Source of the DNA: Nilaparvata lugens
Lineage: Eukaryota; Arthropoda; Insecta; Hemiptera; Delphacidae
NCBI RefSeq assembly: GCF_014356525.2
Contig: NC_052517.1
Location: 4,933,493 to 4,997,492, forward strand
Reading direction: 5' to 3'
DNA length: 64,000 nt
Every line of letters begins with the position of its first letter. The first letter of the stretch is position 1. Under the pieces are notes generated by a model, which saw nothing but the letters and a program-made list of their open reading frames with translations, was not told where the DNA came from and did not search any database. Shown piece after piece: positions 44,835 through 55,181 of this stretch. The translations under genes were made by a program, and so were the position numbers.

Positions 44835-45172
44835 TATTCGATAATACCCAGAGCGGATTGCTCTATCCTGTTTTGTATCAAATTATGGTGTTATGTATCA
44901 AGTTGAGATGATACTGTATCATGTGTGTTGATACTGTAACATATTGACAATGACATATGACAATATTGACATATTGACAATGATATGTCAATGACATATT
45001 CTTGCAAGTTAAGTAAGATGTTCTTGTAGTTCATTGTGTTCATACAAGGCCTGTGAACAATTTGGCAAAGGTGCGGATTTGGAAAAAGATAGCGCTATCA
45101 AAAAGATAACAACAAGATAGCAACACCAATGTTAATCAGGTGCTAACTTACAACGTGGACCTCACTATAGGG
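44835..45172. mobile_element. MITE-A-derived sequence, rearranged
   Basis: GTATCAAGTTGAGATGATAC and a TGACATATTGACAATGA expansion near 44940-45000, ending ACAACGTGGACCTCACTATA. Bases 44694-44834 are unassigned. Confidence 0.65.
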
Positions 45173-45302
45173 TGATGATAGACAAGGATGATACGAAAAT
45201 GATACGAAGATTATACGAAGATGATATAAACGATGATAGACAAGGGTAGCAACACCAATGTTAATCAAATACTGCCTTTATCAGAATTTTTGAAGTGAAA
45301 GT

Positions 45303-45455
45303 GAAATCTTAACCTTATTCTTTTTTGAATCTTTTATTTGTAAAAATCTGGGAGAAGACAGTTTTGGGCTATGCCTGTTGTCTTCTCCCAATCATATTAT
45401 ATTTATTATAATTATGATTTGTAATTGTCAATGACATAAATAAATAAATAAATAA
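45303..45455 (+). mobile_element. retroelement 3' tail H4 with hairpin
   Basis: GGGAGAAGACAGTTTTGGGC and TGCCTGTTGTCTTCTCCC form a perfect-stem hairpin, followed by a tail of about five AATA units at 45433-45455. It is inserted just before a MITE-A end (TTATAACGTGGACC). Confidence 0.65.
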
Positions 45456-48400
45456 ATTATAACGTGGACCTTACTATAGCAATTAGTGTTCGACAATATG
45501 ATACAGTATCATCTCAACTTGATACTCAACACCATAAATTGATACAAAACAGGATAGCGCTATCTGCTTTGTGGAATAATAGACAAGGATAGCAACACCA
45601 ATGCTAATCAGATACTGCCATTATAACGTGGACCTCACTTTTGCAATTTGTGGTCGACAATATGATATAGTATCAACACAATAAGATACAGTATCATCTA
45701 ACTTGATACACAACGCCATAATTTGCAACAAAACAGGATAGAGCTATCCACTTTGTTGAATGATAGACAAGGATAGCAATACCTTTGTTAATCAAATACT
45801 GCCATTATAACGTGGACCTCACTATAGAACAAGAACCACCACAACATGATACAGTATCACCAGACATAGTACAGTATCAACACTATATGATACAGTATTA
45901 TCTCAACTTGATATACAACACAATAATTTGATACAAAACATGATAGAGATGTCTGCTTTGTGGAATGATAGACAAGGATAGCAACACCAATGTTGATCGA
46001 GTACTGCCATTATAACGTGGACCTCACTATTATAGCGATTAGTGTTTGACATAACGACAATATGATACAGTCTCACCTCACATGATACAGTATCAACACA
46101 ATATGATACAGTATCATCTCAACTTGATACACAACACCATAATTTGATACAAAACAGGATAGAGCTATCTGCTTTGTAGAATAATAGACTAGGACATCAA
46201 ACCAATCCTAATCAAATACTGCCATTATAACCTGGACCTCAATATAGCTATTAGTGTTGGAAATAACAATAATATGATACAGTATCAACACATGATACAT
46301 ATTTTTATTATCTCAACTTGATACGCACCACAATAATTTGATACAAAACAGGATAGAGCTATCTGCTTTGTAGAATAATAGACTAGGATATCAAACCAAT
46401 CCTAATCAAATACTGCCATTATAACCTGGACCTCAATATAGCTATTAGTGTTGGAAATAACAATAATATGATACAGTATCAACACATGATACTATATTTT
46501 TATTATCTCAACTTGATACGCACCACAATAATTTGATACAAAACAGGATAGAGCTATCTGCTTTGTAGAATAATAGACTAGGATATCAAACCAATCCTAA
46601 TCAAATACTGCCATTATACCTGGACCTCAATATAGCTATTAGTGTTGGAAATAACAATAATAGATACAGTATCAACACATGATACTATATTTTTATTATC
46701 TCAACTTGATACGCACCACAATAATTTGATACAAAACAGGATAGAGCTATCTGCTTTGTAGAATAATAGACTAGGATATCAAACCAATCCTAATCAAATA
46801 CTGCCATTATAACCTGACCTCAATATAGCTATTAGTGTTGGAAATAACAATAATATGATACAGTATCAACACATGATACTATTTTTTATTATCTCAACTT
46901 GATACGCACCACAATAATTTGATACAAAACAGGATAGAGCTATCTGCTTTGTAGAATAATAGACTAGGATATCAAACCAATCCTAATCAAATACTGCCAT
47001 TATACCTGGACCTCAATATAGCTATTAGTGTTGGAAATAACAATAATAGATACAGTATCAACACATGATACTATATTTTTATTATCTCAACTTGATACGC
47101 ACCACAATAATTTGATACAAAACAGGATAGAGCTATCTGCTTTGTAGAATAATAGACTAGGATATCAAACCAATCCTAATCAAATACTGCCATTATAACC
47201 TGGACCTCAATATAGCTATTAGTGTTGGAAATAACAATAATATGATACAGTATCAACACATGATACTATATTATCTCAACTTGATACGCACCACAATAAT
47301 TTGATACAAAACAGGATAGAGCTATCTGCTTTGTAGAATAATAGACTAGGACATCAAACCAATCCTAATCAAATACTGCCATTATAACCTGGACCTCAAT
47401 ATAGCTATTAGTGTGGAAATAACAATAATATGATACAGTATCAACACATGATACTATATTTTTATTATCTCAACTTGATACGCACCACAATAATTTGATA
47501 CAAAACAGGATAGAGCTATCTGCTTTGTAGAATAATAGACTAGGATATCAAACCAATCCTAATCAAATACTGCCATTATAACCTGGACCTCAATATAGCT
47601 ATTAGTGTTGGAAATAACAATAATATGATACAGTATCAACACATGATACTATATTTTTATTATCTCAACTTGATACGCACCACAATAATTTGATACAAAA
47701 CAGGATAGAGCTATCTGCTTTGTAGAATAATAGACTAGGATATCAAACCAATCCTAATCAAATACTGCCATTATAACCTGGACCTCAATATAGCTATTAG
47801 TGTTGGAAATAACAATAATATGATACAGTATCAACACATGATACTATATTATCTCAACTTGATACGCACCACAATAATTTGATACAAAACAGGATAGAGC
47901 TATCTGCTTTGTGGAATGATAGACAAGGATAGCAACACCAATGTTAATAATCAAATACTGTCATTATAATGTGGACCTCACTATAGCAATATTAGTGTTC
48001 GACAAGATGATACAGTATCAACACAATATGATACAGTATCATCTCAACTTGATACACAACACCATAATTTGATACAAAACAGGATAGAGCTATGCTTTGT
48101 GGAATGATAGACAAAGTTATCAAACCAATGTTAATCAAATACTGCCATTATAACGTGGACAGTCTGATACAGTCTCACCTCACATGATACAGTCTCAACA
48201 CAATATCAACACAATATGATACAGTATCAACACAATATGATACAATATCATCTGACATTGATACACAAAACCATAGTTTGATACAAAACAGGATAGAACT
48301 ATCTGCTTTGTCGAAAGATAGACAACAATAATGCTAATCAAATACTGCCATTATAACATGGACCTAACTATGGCAATTAGTGATCGACATAAATACAATA

Positions 48401-48914
48401 TGATACAGTATCATCTCAACTTGATACACACCACCATAATTTGATGAAACAGGATAGAGCTATCTGCTTTGTGGAATGGTAGACAAGGATATCAAACAAT
48501 GCTAATCAAATACTGCCATTATAACGTGGACAGTCTGATACAATTAGATACAGTCTCACCTCACATGATACAGTCTCAACACAATATGATACAGTATCAA
48601 CACAATATGATACAATATCATCTCAAATTGATACACAACTCCATAGTTTGATACAAAACAGGATAGAACTATCTCCTTGGTCGAAAGATAGACAACAATA
48701 ATGCTAATCAAATACTGCCATTATAACATGGACCTCACTATGGCAATTAGTGATCGACATAAATACAATATGATACAGTATCATCTCAACTTGATACACA
48801 ACACTATAATTTGATACAAAACAGGATAGAGCTATCTGCTTTGGAATGATAGACAAGGATATCAAACCAATGCTAATCAGATACTGACATTATAACGTGG
48901 ACCTCACCATAGTC
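45456..48914 (-). repeat. MITE-A-derived tandem array 2 (~160-210-bp units, ~19 units)
   Basis: The MITE end TTATAACGTGGACCTCACTA or a variant recurs about every 160-210 bp. A homogeneous core at 46243-47985 has TATAGCTATTAGTGTTGGAA at 46243, 46437, 46631, 46824, 47017, 47211, 47400 (TG lost), 47594 and 47789, steps of 189-195 bp. Core units share the mutated end ATAACCTGGACCTCAATATA, so they amplified after that mutation. Units include ATGATACAGTATCAACACA words. Confidence 0.92.
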
Positions 48915-49202
48915 TAGTCATGTCATGTACTGCAGTGTAATAGCATCATTACGCCCTTGGTCATTAAATAAGGCGTGGCCCTATCTTCAGTGTCACAGTC
49001 AAAAGCAATTCAGTGATGTCCCATGATTGATATGTCAATCGTCATTGTGGGACAATCACAAATAATAGCATTGAATGATTGACATTGGACTCTAACATGC
49101 ACCGCATTAGCAGAATATGTTTTCTATAGTGAGGTCTACGTTATAATGGCAGTATTTGATTATTTTTTTGTGTAGTTTAGATGTTGATATTGTGGTAACT
49201 AT
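48915..49202. other. unassigned, with MITE-A left-end fragment
   Basis: 48915-49120 has no recognised content. 49123-49165 is a MITE-A left end (TATAGTGAGGTCTACGTTAT). Confidence 0.5.
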
Positions 49203-49229
49203 TCATTGACCGAGCGAAGTGAGGTCTAA

Positions 49230-50391
49230 AGCTGCGTTTACACCAGAGTTAATAACACGAATTATTAACAAAAAGTTATCAACTTGATTGAATCGTCAAA
49301 AATTTCTCTTGACAAAAGTTAATAACTCATGTTTCTAACAGAAAATTCCTTGTTACTAACAAGATCTTGTAATCAATATAATTGACTTCCATATGATTTC
49401 ATTTAACGAGACTATTCATATGATATAACAGCCGGAATAAAAAGTAAAGAATTGTCTTCAAATTTGTATTGAAACATGTGTGAGATCATTAAAATAATGA
49501 TCTTCATCTAATCTAATGTAAATAGATTATAATGCGTTTACACCAGAGTTAAAAACAAAAGTTTTCAACATAAGTTAATAACATTTTCTGTTGGCTGCTA
49601 GTTTTTTATCAACCAAAGTTAATAACTTTGTCACGTGTCAATGCAGATAGATTCCCAATTATCAGGCTTCAGATACAATTGAAACGATAAAAATCAAGTG
49701 GAGTAGATTGGGCATGAAAATCTCTACAATTAATGTTCAGTAACATTTTTCACCTAAAATTGAAAATAAGCTTTAAATTCGAGAAAATGTGATTATTCAA
49801 TTGCAAATTATTGTTGATTCTATTAAATCATTCACTATGAAGAGATAGCAGACCTCATGTGTGTCTCCAGCGTTATTGCCCTGTCACCAGCTGGCTCAAA
49901 TATTTGAATAGTAGACTTGAGATGCGCGGGAACACTAGCGTCAGGTGATTAATTTTCATAACGGCAAGGAAAGTTGTGTGAGTGCGCCACACCAGATTTT
50001 TTATCAACAAAAGTTAATCTAACTTTGTCACGTGTTTTGTCTGTTGCTGTAGTTATTAGGGAACAGCTGTAGTTGTAGGGTAGGGATTCTGGGCGAGGGG
50101 GTTGCGGGGAAGATAGTAACCTGTTATTAACAAAAGTTACCGACTCTCAATAGATAACATAAATCTTGTTAATAACAAGGAATTTTCTGTTGAAAAAACG
50201 AGTTATCAACTTTTTTTTTCAAGAGAATTTTTTTTCGATTAAGTCAAGTTGACAACTTTTTATTAATAACTCATGTTATAAACTCCGGTGTAAACGCAAC
50301 TCAACATGATGTTATAAACTTTTGTAATTAACATCAGTTGATAACAAAAATGTTAAAAACTTGTGTTATTAACTCTGGTGTAAACGCAGCT
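49230..50391. mobile_element. PIF/Harbinger-like MITE, ~1.16 kb, nested in D
   Basis: Terminal inverted repeats AGCTGCGTTTACACCAGAGT and ACTCTGGTGTAAACGCAGCT are perfect over at least 20 bp and extend into GTTAATAAC. The flanks TAA/TAT suggest a 3-bp TWA target duplication with one change. Additional internal copies of GCGTTTACACCAGAGTTAA (49533) and of GTTAATAAC words show subterminal repetition. Confidence 0.78.
49658..49998 (-). mobile_element. element F/G, 5' part, nested third level
   Basis: Reverse of 43828-44170: CAATTATCAGGCTTCAGATA ... GTGTGAGTGCGCCACACCAG. It is inside the Harbinger-like MITE, which is inside D. Confidence 0.75.
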
Positions 50392-50801
50392 TATGATTCA
50401 AGTCGACGTTTTGGCATTTCTCTTAATGTTTAAATGTTTAAATGTTTATATGTTTATAAAGTTGGGCATTTACGGCGAAACGCGTTAATAGATTTTTATG
50501 AAATTTGACAGGTATGTTCCTTTTTTAATTGCGCGTCGACGTATATACAAGGTTTTTGGAAATTTTGCATTTCAAGGATAATATAAAAGGAAAAATTGAG
50601 CCTCCTTCAGACTTCATACGCAAATATTGGAGTAAAAATCAGACTATAGAATTATTCATCATAAATCAGCTGACAAGTGATTACACAGATGTGTGGAGAA
50701 GCCAGTCTATTGATGATTGTATTTCCATAAGGTCTATAGTTTCAATCAGGTACTTGTGGATGAGAATACTGCGTGAGGTTTACTGTTCACAGAACTACTT
50801 G

Positions 50802-51047
50802 TATTAAATGAAAAAGACTAAGAAATTGTCGAAAAACCACAGATTTATTGATAGAAAGACCGGTTTCGGTTGTTACACCATGGTCAATCTCTGATAAACG
50901 TTTAGGAGTCATAATTTTGAGAAAGATTTTTTTTCCTCGGATAAACTTTGATCAGAGATTGACAATGGTGTAACAACCGAAACCGGTCTCTAACTTTGAA
51001 TAACATCTGTCGTTTTTGACAATTTCTTAGTCTTTTTATTTAATAGT
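50802..51047. repeat. fold-back element, ~90-bp arms
   Basis: AAAGACTAAGAAATTGTCGA and GACCGGTTTCGGTTGTTACA in the left arm are matched by their reverse complements ending GACAATTTCTTAGTCTTTTT on the right. The right arm reads GACAATGGTGTAACAACCGAAAC. Confidence 0.82.
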
Positions 51048-51815
51048 ATTCGTTTAACGTTGGTATTGCTATCATTCCACGAAGCAGATAGCTCTATCCT
51101 GTTTTGATCAAACTATGGTGCTGTGTTTCCAGTTAAGATGATACTGTATCATATTGTGTCGATACTGTATCATATTGTCATTATGTCGATCACTAATATT
51201 GTTATAGTGAGGCCCACGTTATAATGGCAGTATTTGAATAACATTGGTGTTGCTGTCCTTGTCTATCATTCCACAAAACAGATAGCTCTATCCTGTTTTG
51301 ATCAAACTATGGTGCTGTGTTTCCAGTTAAGATGATACTGTATCATATTGTGTCGATACTGTATCATATTGTCATTATGTCGATCACTAATATTGTTATA
51401 GTGAGGCCCACGTTATAATGGCAGTATTTGAATAACATTGGTGTTGCTGTCCTTGTCTATCATTCCACAAAGCAGATAGCTCTATCCTGTTTTGTATCAA
51501 ACTATGGTGCTGTGTTTCAAGTTGAGATGATACTGTATCAGCCAATGTAAATTAGTGTATATATATATATTGTGACATAACACTAAGAACTCCAATCTAT
51601 TCTAAACTCTAGATGGTGTTTACTGAGATGTTGCTGTCCTTGTCTATCATTCCACAAAGCAGATAGCTCTATCCTGTTTTGTATCAAACTATGGTGCTGT
51701 GTTTCAAGTTGAGATGATACTGTATCAGCCAATGTAAATTAGTGTATATATATATTGTGACATAACACTAAGAACTCCAATCTATTCTAAACTCTAGATG
51801 GTGTTTACTGAGATA
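51048..51815 (+). repeat. MITE-A-derived tandem array 3
   Basis: TATAGTGAGGCCCACGTTAT occurs at about 51206 and 51399. A second unit type, TACTGTATCAGCCAATGTAAAT through TAAACTCTAGATGGTGTTT, is repeated near 51530 and 51719 with a variable (TA)n. Confidence 0.88.
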
Positions 51816-51826
51816 TTGCAATTATT

Positions 51827-52205
51827 CAAATGCTAATGAATTAATCATTATTAAACGAAAATCCCAATTAAATGCTGTAATTCACCCCGAAGACTTCTGC
51901 TACTGCAAATATTGACAACAGGGTGAACAGCTAGATGTAAATTCGTTGGGCGCTACTATTCAAAAATTATTTGTCAGCCCGGGAATCGAACCCAGTGCCT
52001 CCTAATTGCCGGTCAGGAATGCTTACCCTTACACCAAACTGACAATCTCTGGATAGCGAATTCCCGGGCTGACAAATAATTGTTGAATAGTAGCGCTCAT
52101 CGAAATTCCATTCAGCTGTTTACCCTGTTGTCAATATTTTTGCAGTAGCAGAAGTCTTCGGGGTGAATTACAGCATTTAATTGGGATTTTCGTTTAATAA
52201 TAATA
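51827..52205. mobile_element. element I: long palindromic element with tRNA-like core
   Basis: Arms of about 150 bp: ACGAAAATCCCAATTAAATG, TTCACCCCGAAGACTTCTGC and GACAACAGGGTGAACAGCT on the left, with their inverses on the right. The ~75-bp centre is tRNA-like. Termini match fragments at 26147 and 26950. Confidence 0.82.
51971..52044 (-). tRNA. tRNA-like sequence, probably non-functional
   Basis: Minus strand: acceptor strands TGTCAGT and GCTGACA pair over 7 bp with one G-T; a D-arm-like GGTGTAAGGGTAAGC follows. The anticodon stem TCCTG/TAGGA encloses a 9-nt loop (usual 7), so no anticodon is assigned. The T arm CTGGG-TTCGATT-CCCGG holds a consensus B box. The oversized loop and position inside a palindromic element suggest a tRNA-derived module rather than a working tRNA. 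Confidence 0.5.
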
Positions 52206-52214
52206 ATATTCTAA

Positions 52215-52400
52215 ACTCCTTCAACTTTTTCCTAGTCATCTTCCTTTCCTCCCATCATCTGTTTCCTCCACTTTTCTTTCTCCTCCACCAACTCCTCCTC
52301 CTTCTCTTCCTTCTTCTATTTCTCCTCATCCTCATTTTCCTCCTCCTCCTTCTTGCACGCGCCTCCTCCTCCTCCTCCTCCTCATTCTCTTTCTCCTCTT
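52215..52400. repeat. pyrimidine-rich (TCC)n tract
   Basis: CCT/CTT triplets about 70 bp before the sog exon acceptor. Confidence 0.9.
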
Positions 52401-52472
52401 CTATAGAACTCTAATATAATTTCTAATTTCTTCAGTTTTCTTGTTTATCATTCATCTTTTTATCTTTTACAG

Positions 52473-52606
52473 TACCAGAAAAAGCGCAGAGTTGTGGGAA
52501 AAGTGCACTGCCGAAAATATCAAGAACGAATGTCCAAAACCATCCTGTGAAGAGCCTGTCTTAGCGCCTGGCAGATGTTGCAAAGTCTGTCCTGGAGATC
52601 TTGATA
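52473..52606 (+). CDS. sog: sog exon, second half of VWC/CR1 domain, with one-base frame break
   Basis: This exon continues the CR1 domain from 29921-30024. The acceptor is CTTTTACAG (AG 52471-52472) and the donor GTAAGT starts at 52607. The first frame reads YQKKRRVVGKVHCR; after an A run at 52514-52517 the peptide resumes in another frame as NIKNECPKPSCEEPVLAPG then RCCKVCPGDLD. Removing one A from that run would restore a continuous CR1 domain with the remaining six cysteines and end the exon in phase 1. The codons on both sides are otherwise intact, as are both splice sites, so a homopolymer error in the assembly is more likely than a dead gene. A true indel allele cannot be excluded. The next exon (towards the CHRD repeats) is not visible up to 64000. 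Confidence 0.86.
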
Positions 52607-53186
52607 GTAAGTAAAAATATTTTTGTCATAGTCATTCAATTTCAGCTGTTTTACATCCATGAAATCAAGCCGGTAAACAGCTGATTGTAGAACAAATAAA
52701 CATATGATTCTCATTACAGCATACTATACTGTAATAAAATCATATGTTTACAGTCGAGTATGTTTCCTAGTTCCGAGTTTGGAACAGCATAACTGCCGCC
52801 TTTTAGCGCAGTCCATCCAGGTGGATGTTTTGTCAACTACATTCAAAAAATTCCTGGTTCAAAACTTGTAAAACTAGGTTATGTTTATAGAATGCATTTA
52901 GTAATGTCAGCACAAGCAGGTAATGCTTTCTGTTTCTCAATTATTCTTTTATAGATTATTATGACAAAAAATAGTGTACGTTACTTGGACGTGAATGTCT
53001 TTTGCAGTGCTCGAATGAAATTCTAGTCTCGGCTGACGCCTCGACTAGAAACATCATTCTTGCCTGCAAAAGGCCCCTTCCCGTTCTTGTGACTTAAGAT
53101 ACTATTCTCAATAATTTTCAGAATCTTAGAATAGTGTGTGTTGAATCATATTCTATTCTCACGAAAGTAAAAAATATCAAGAATTA
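52607..53186. other. sog intron, mostly unassigned
   Basis: Contains an imperfect inverted word pair: ATTCTAGTCTCGGC and GACGCCTCGACTAGAAAC near 53020-53050. No exon recognised. Confidence 0.4.
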
Positions 53187-53420
53187 AGGCCGATTTCCGA
53201 GCTAGGGGATCCCGTGCTCCGCAAGGATCTAATCAGAAACTTGACAAACTGAAATCTTGATAAAATAAAAATAGGCCTTTAATCATCTTCGGTAAATTAA
53301 GCGCTGGTTTCCGAGCTCGGGATTCAGCTAAGTTCTAGACTTCAAACAGCTGGAGTCAGTATCACCTCACATGATACAGTACTATCTCAATTGATACACA
53401 ACACCATAATTTTGCTACAA
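53187..53420. mobile_element. mosaic of MITE-J ends, element C and a MITE-A fragment
   Basis: GGCCGATTTCCGAGCTAGGG (J end), then CCCGTGCTCCGCAAGGATC ... TTCGGTAAATTAA (C, 53207-53290). A second J end follows (GGTTTCCGAGCTCGGGATTC, 53291-53358), then CACCTCACATGATACAGTAC (MITE-A words, to about 53420). Confidence 0.65.
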
Positions 53421-53547
53421 AACTTCCAAACTTTGAATGAATTCTACAAACCATTGGATATCTTCTTAAGCTATATTTTTCTAGGCTAGTATGAATTGGA
53501 AAAACAATGTCTTGTGTGACTTCCAGGTCAATAATAAAGGTTACTAA

Positions 53548-53883
53548 GGGTCGGTTTCCGAGCTCGGGATTCTGCCAAGTTCTAGACTTTAAACAGCTGG
53601 AGTCAGAAAATTGGCTTTCCAATTGGCTTGGGCGTAGTCGCAGTCCAAGTTTAAATTGAATTCCGAAAAACTAGAAAATTGTTCTCAAAATAAAATAAAG
53701 GGAAAATATTGTAAAGCTTAAGCTATTTTGAATTATTTAGGAATGTTTCATTACGTCAAGGAAAAACGTTTCCAATTATAGAAATGAGAAAATAAGAATT
53801 ATCATAAAAACTGCGACAACGTCCCGTTTTGGAAAGCCAATTTTTTCTAGAACTTAGCTAAATCCCGAGCTCGAAGACCGGCT
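53548..53883. mobile_element. MITE-J, full copy
   Basis: Left GGGTCGGTTTCCGAGCTCGG, right CCCGAGCTCGAAGACCGGC. Inverted similarity extends ~60 bp through AAGTTCTAGA and TTGGCTTTCC. About 336 bp; class not determined. Bases 53421-53547 are unassigned. Confidence 0.75.
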
Positions 53884-53888
53884 GAAAG

Positions 53889-53970
53889 TGTCAGAAACCA
53901 TCTTGTGGAGAGTCTGTTTTAGCACGTGGCCTGGCAGATATTGTAAAGTCTGTATAGTAAGTGAAAATAG
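53889..53970 (+). pseudogene. decayed partial duplicate of sog CR1 exon 3' half plus splice donor
   Basis: By eye, this segment aligns with 52530-52620, the 3' half of the sog exon and the start of the following intron. Shared blocks include AACCATC, TGTG-AGAG-CTGT-TTAGC, CTGGCAGAT-TTG-AAAGTCTGT and TAGTAAGT-AAAATA. It carries a ~6-nt insertion after TTAGCAC and a ~10-nt deletion before the donor, so the VWC frame is lost and the CCKVCPGD coding is broken. Because the copy includes the donor and intronic bases, it arose by DNA duplication, not retroposition. It starts immediately after MITE-J (53548-53883). It is not expected to be coding. Confidence 0.7.
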
Positions 53971-54120
53971 TTTTTAATCGTTTACATAATCTTAGAATAG
54001 TGAGTAGAGATAGGGTGTGATCAAATAGAATATTCAGAATTATTATAGATTAACAATCAATGTAAAATCAATTAATTTGTTATGACAAAAATAATATTAT
54101 TCAAATGCTAATGAATTGAT

Positions 54121-54514
54121 AATTGACCGAGCGAAGATTCAAGTCGACGGTTTGGCATTTCTCTTTATGTTTAAATGTTTATATGTTGCGCATTTACGGC
54201 GAAACGCGGTAATAGATTTTCATGAAATTTGACAGGTATGTTCCTTTTTTAATTGCGCGTCGACGTATATACAAGGTTTTTGGAAATTTTGCAATTCAAG
54301 GATAATATAAAAGGAAAAAGGAGCCTCCTTCATACGCCAATATTAGAGTAAAAATCACACTATAGAATTATTCATCATAAATCAGCTGACAAGTGATTAC
54401 ACAGATGTGTGGAGAAGCCAGTCTATTGCTGTATTTCCATAAGGTCTATAGTTTCAATCAGGTACTTGTAGATGAGAATACTGCGTGAGGTCTACTGTTC
54501 ACAGAACTACTAGT
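54121..54514 (+). mobile_element. element D with a short 5' deletion
   Basis: TTGACCGAGCGAAGATTCAAG lacks GTGAGGTCTAA, then follows the usual D sequence to CACAGAACTACTAGT. Bases 53971-54120 and 54515-54770 are AT-rich and unassigned. Confidence 0.78.
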
Positions 54515-54773
54515 CTAATAGAGTTTATTAGGACGACAAAAAATCGAACGTTAAAAAATCGGTGTTTGTGTGTTACTTTCTGTTTCAGAATAACCTTGAA
54601 GTTTCATAATTTTTTTTTAGAAATTTAATATTTTAACGCGGAAAGTAATTGACAAACAATATGATGTAATAAACAGGAATTTACTTTCAAAAGCAATTAA
54701 ACTCTGATTGACTCGGGAATATTTATTACATTCCAATTATAACTTTAACCTGTTAATATCTCATTATTGAATC

Positions 54774-55181
54774 TATAGTAAGATCCACGTTATAATAGCA
54801 GAGAAGAAAGATAGGAGAACAACGTTGCCGATCCTCTTTCTAATGTCTTCTATAGACATTATAGCTGATACATACATTATATATAGCTGATACAGGTTTA
54901 TTGATATAACTGTTTAACTCGTTAAACAATATAATATTAACTGTTCATTGTCGTTTAAAATAATCAATTATTTTTCATCAAGCAAGAAATTATACTTTTC
55001 AATAATTATTCCATAATTGAGATGAAATATTTTGTTAATTAATTATCAATTCTACATTGTTAGAAGACGATCTGGAAACAGAGCAAAGCGAGAAAGAGAT
55101 AGCGCTATCTGCTTTGTTGAATGATAGACAACACCAACGTTAATCAAATACTGCCACTATAACGTGGACCTCACTATAGCA
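54774..55181. mobile_element. MITE-A, full copy
   Basis: TATAGTAAGATCCACGTTAT ... GCCACTATAACGTGGACCTCA. The body has GAACAACGTTGCCGATCC and GCGAGAAAGAGATAGCGC. Array 4 starts directly at its right end. Confidence 0.85.

Larger units (their letters stand above)
49203..50808 (+). mobile_element. element D split by a nested MITE
   Basis: The first ~25 bp (TTGACCGAGCGAAGTGAGG) are separated from the rest (GATTCAAGTCGACGTTTTGG ... CACAGAACTACTTGTA) by the insertion at 49230-50391. Confidence 0.8.
30025..52472 (+). other. sog: sog intron, 22.4 kb, transposon-filled
   Basis: This is the interval between the GTAAGT donor at 30025 and the CTTTTACAG acceptor ending at 52472. It is a phase-0 intron in the middle of the CR1 domain. 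Nearly all of it can be assigned to repeats: MITE-A copies and arrays, D copies, a Helitron, F/G, H1/H2 tails, B, C and K elements, a Harbinger-like MITE and the palindromic element I. No additional open exon was recognised inside it. Confidence 0.8.

Noticed and set aside
51971..52044. Functional tRNA gene
   Set aside because: The anticodon loop is 9 nt, the D stem is poor and the sequence is the centre of a mobile palindrome. Kept only as a tRNA-like module.
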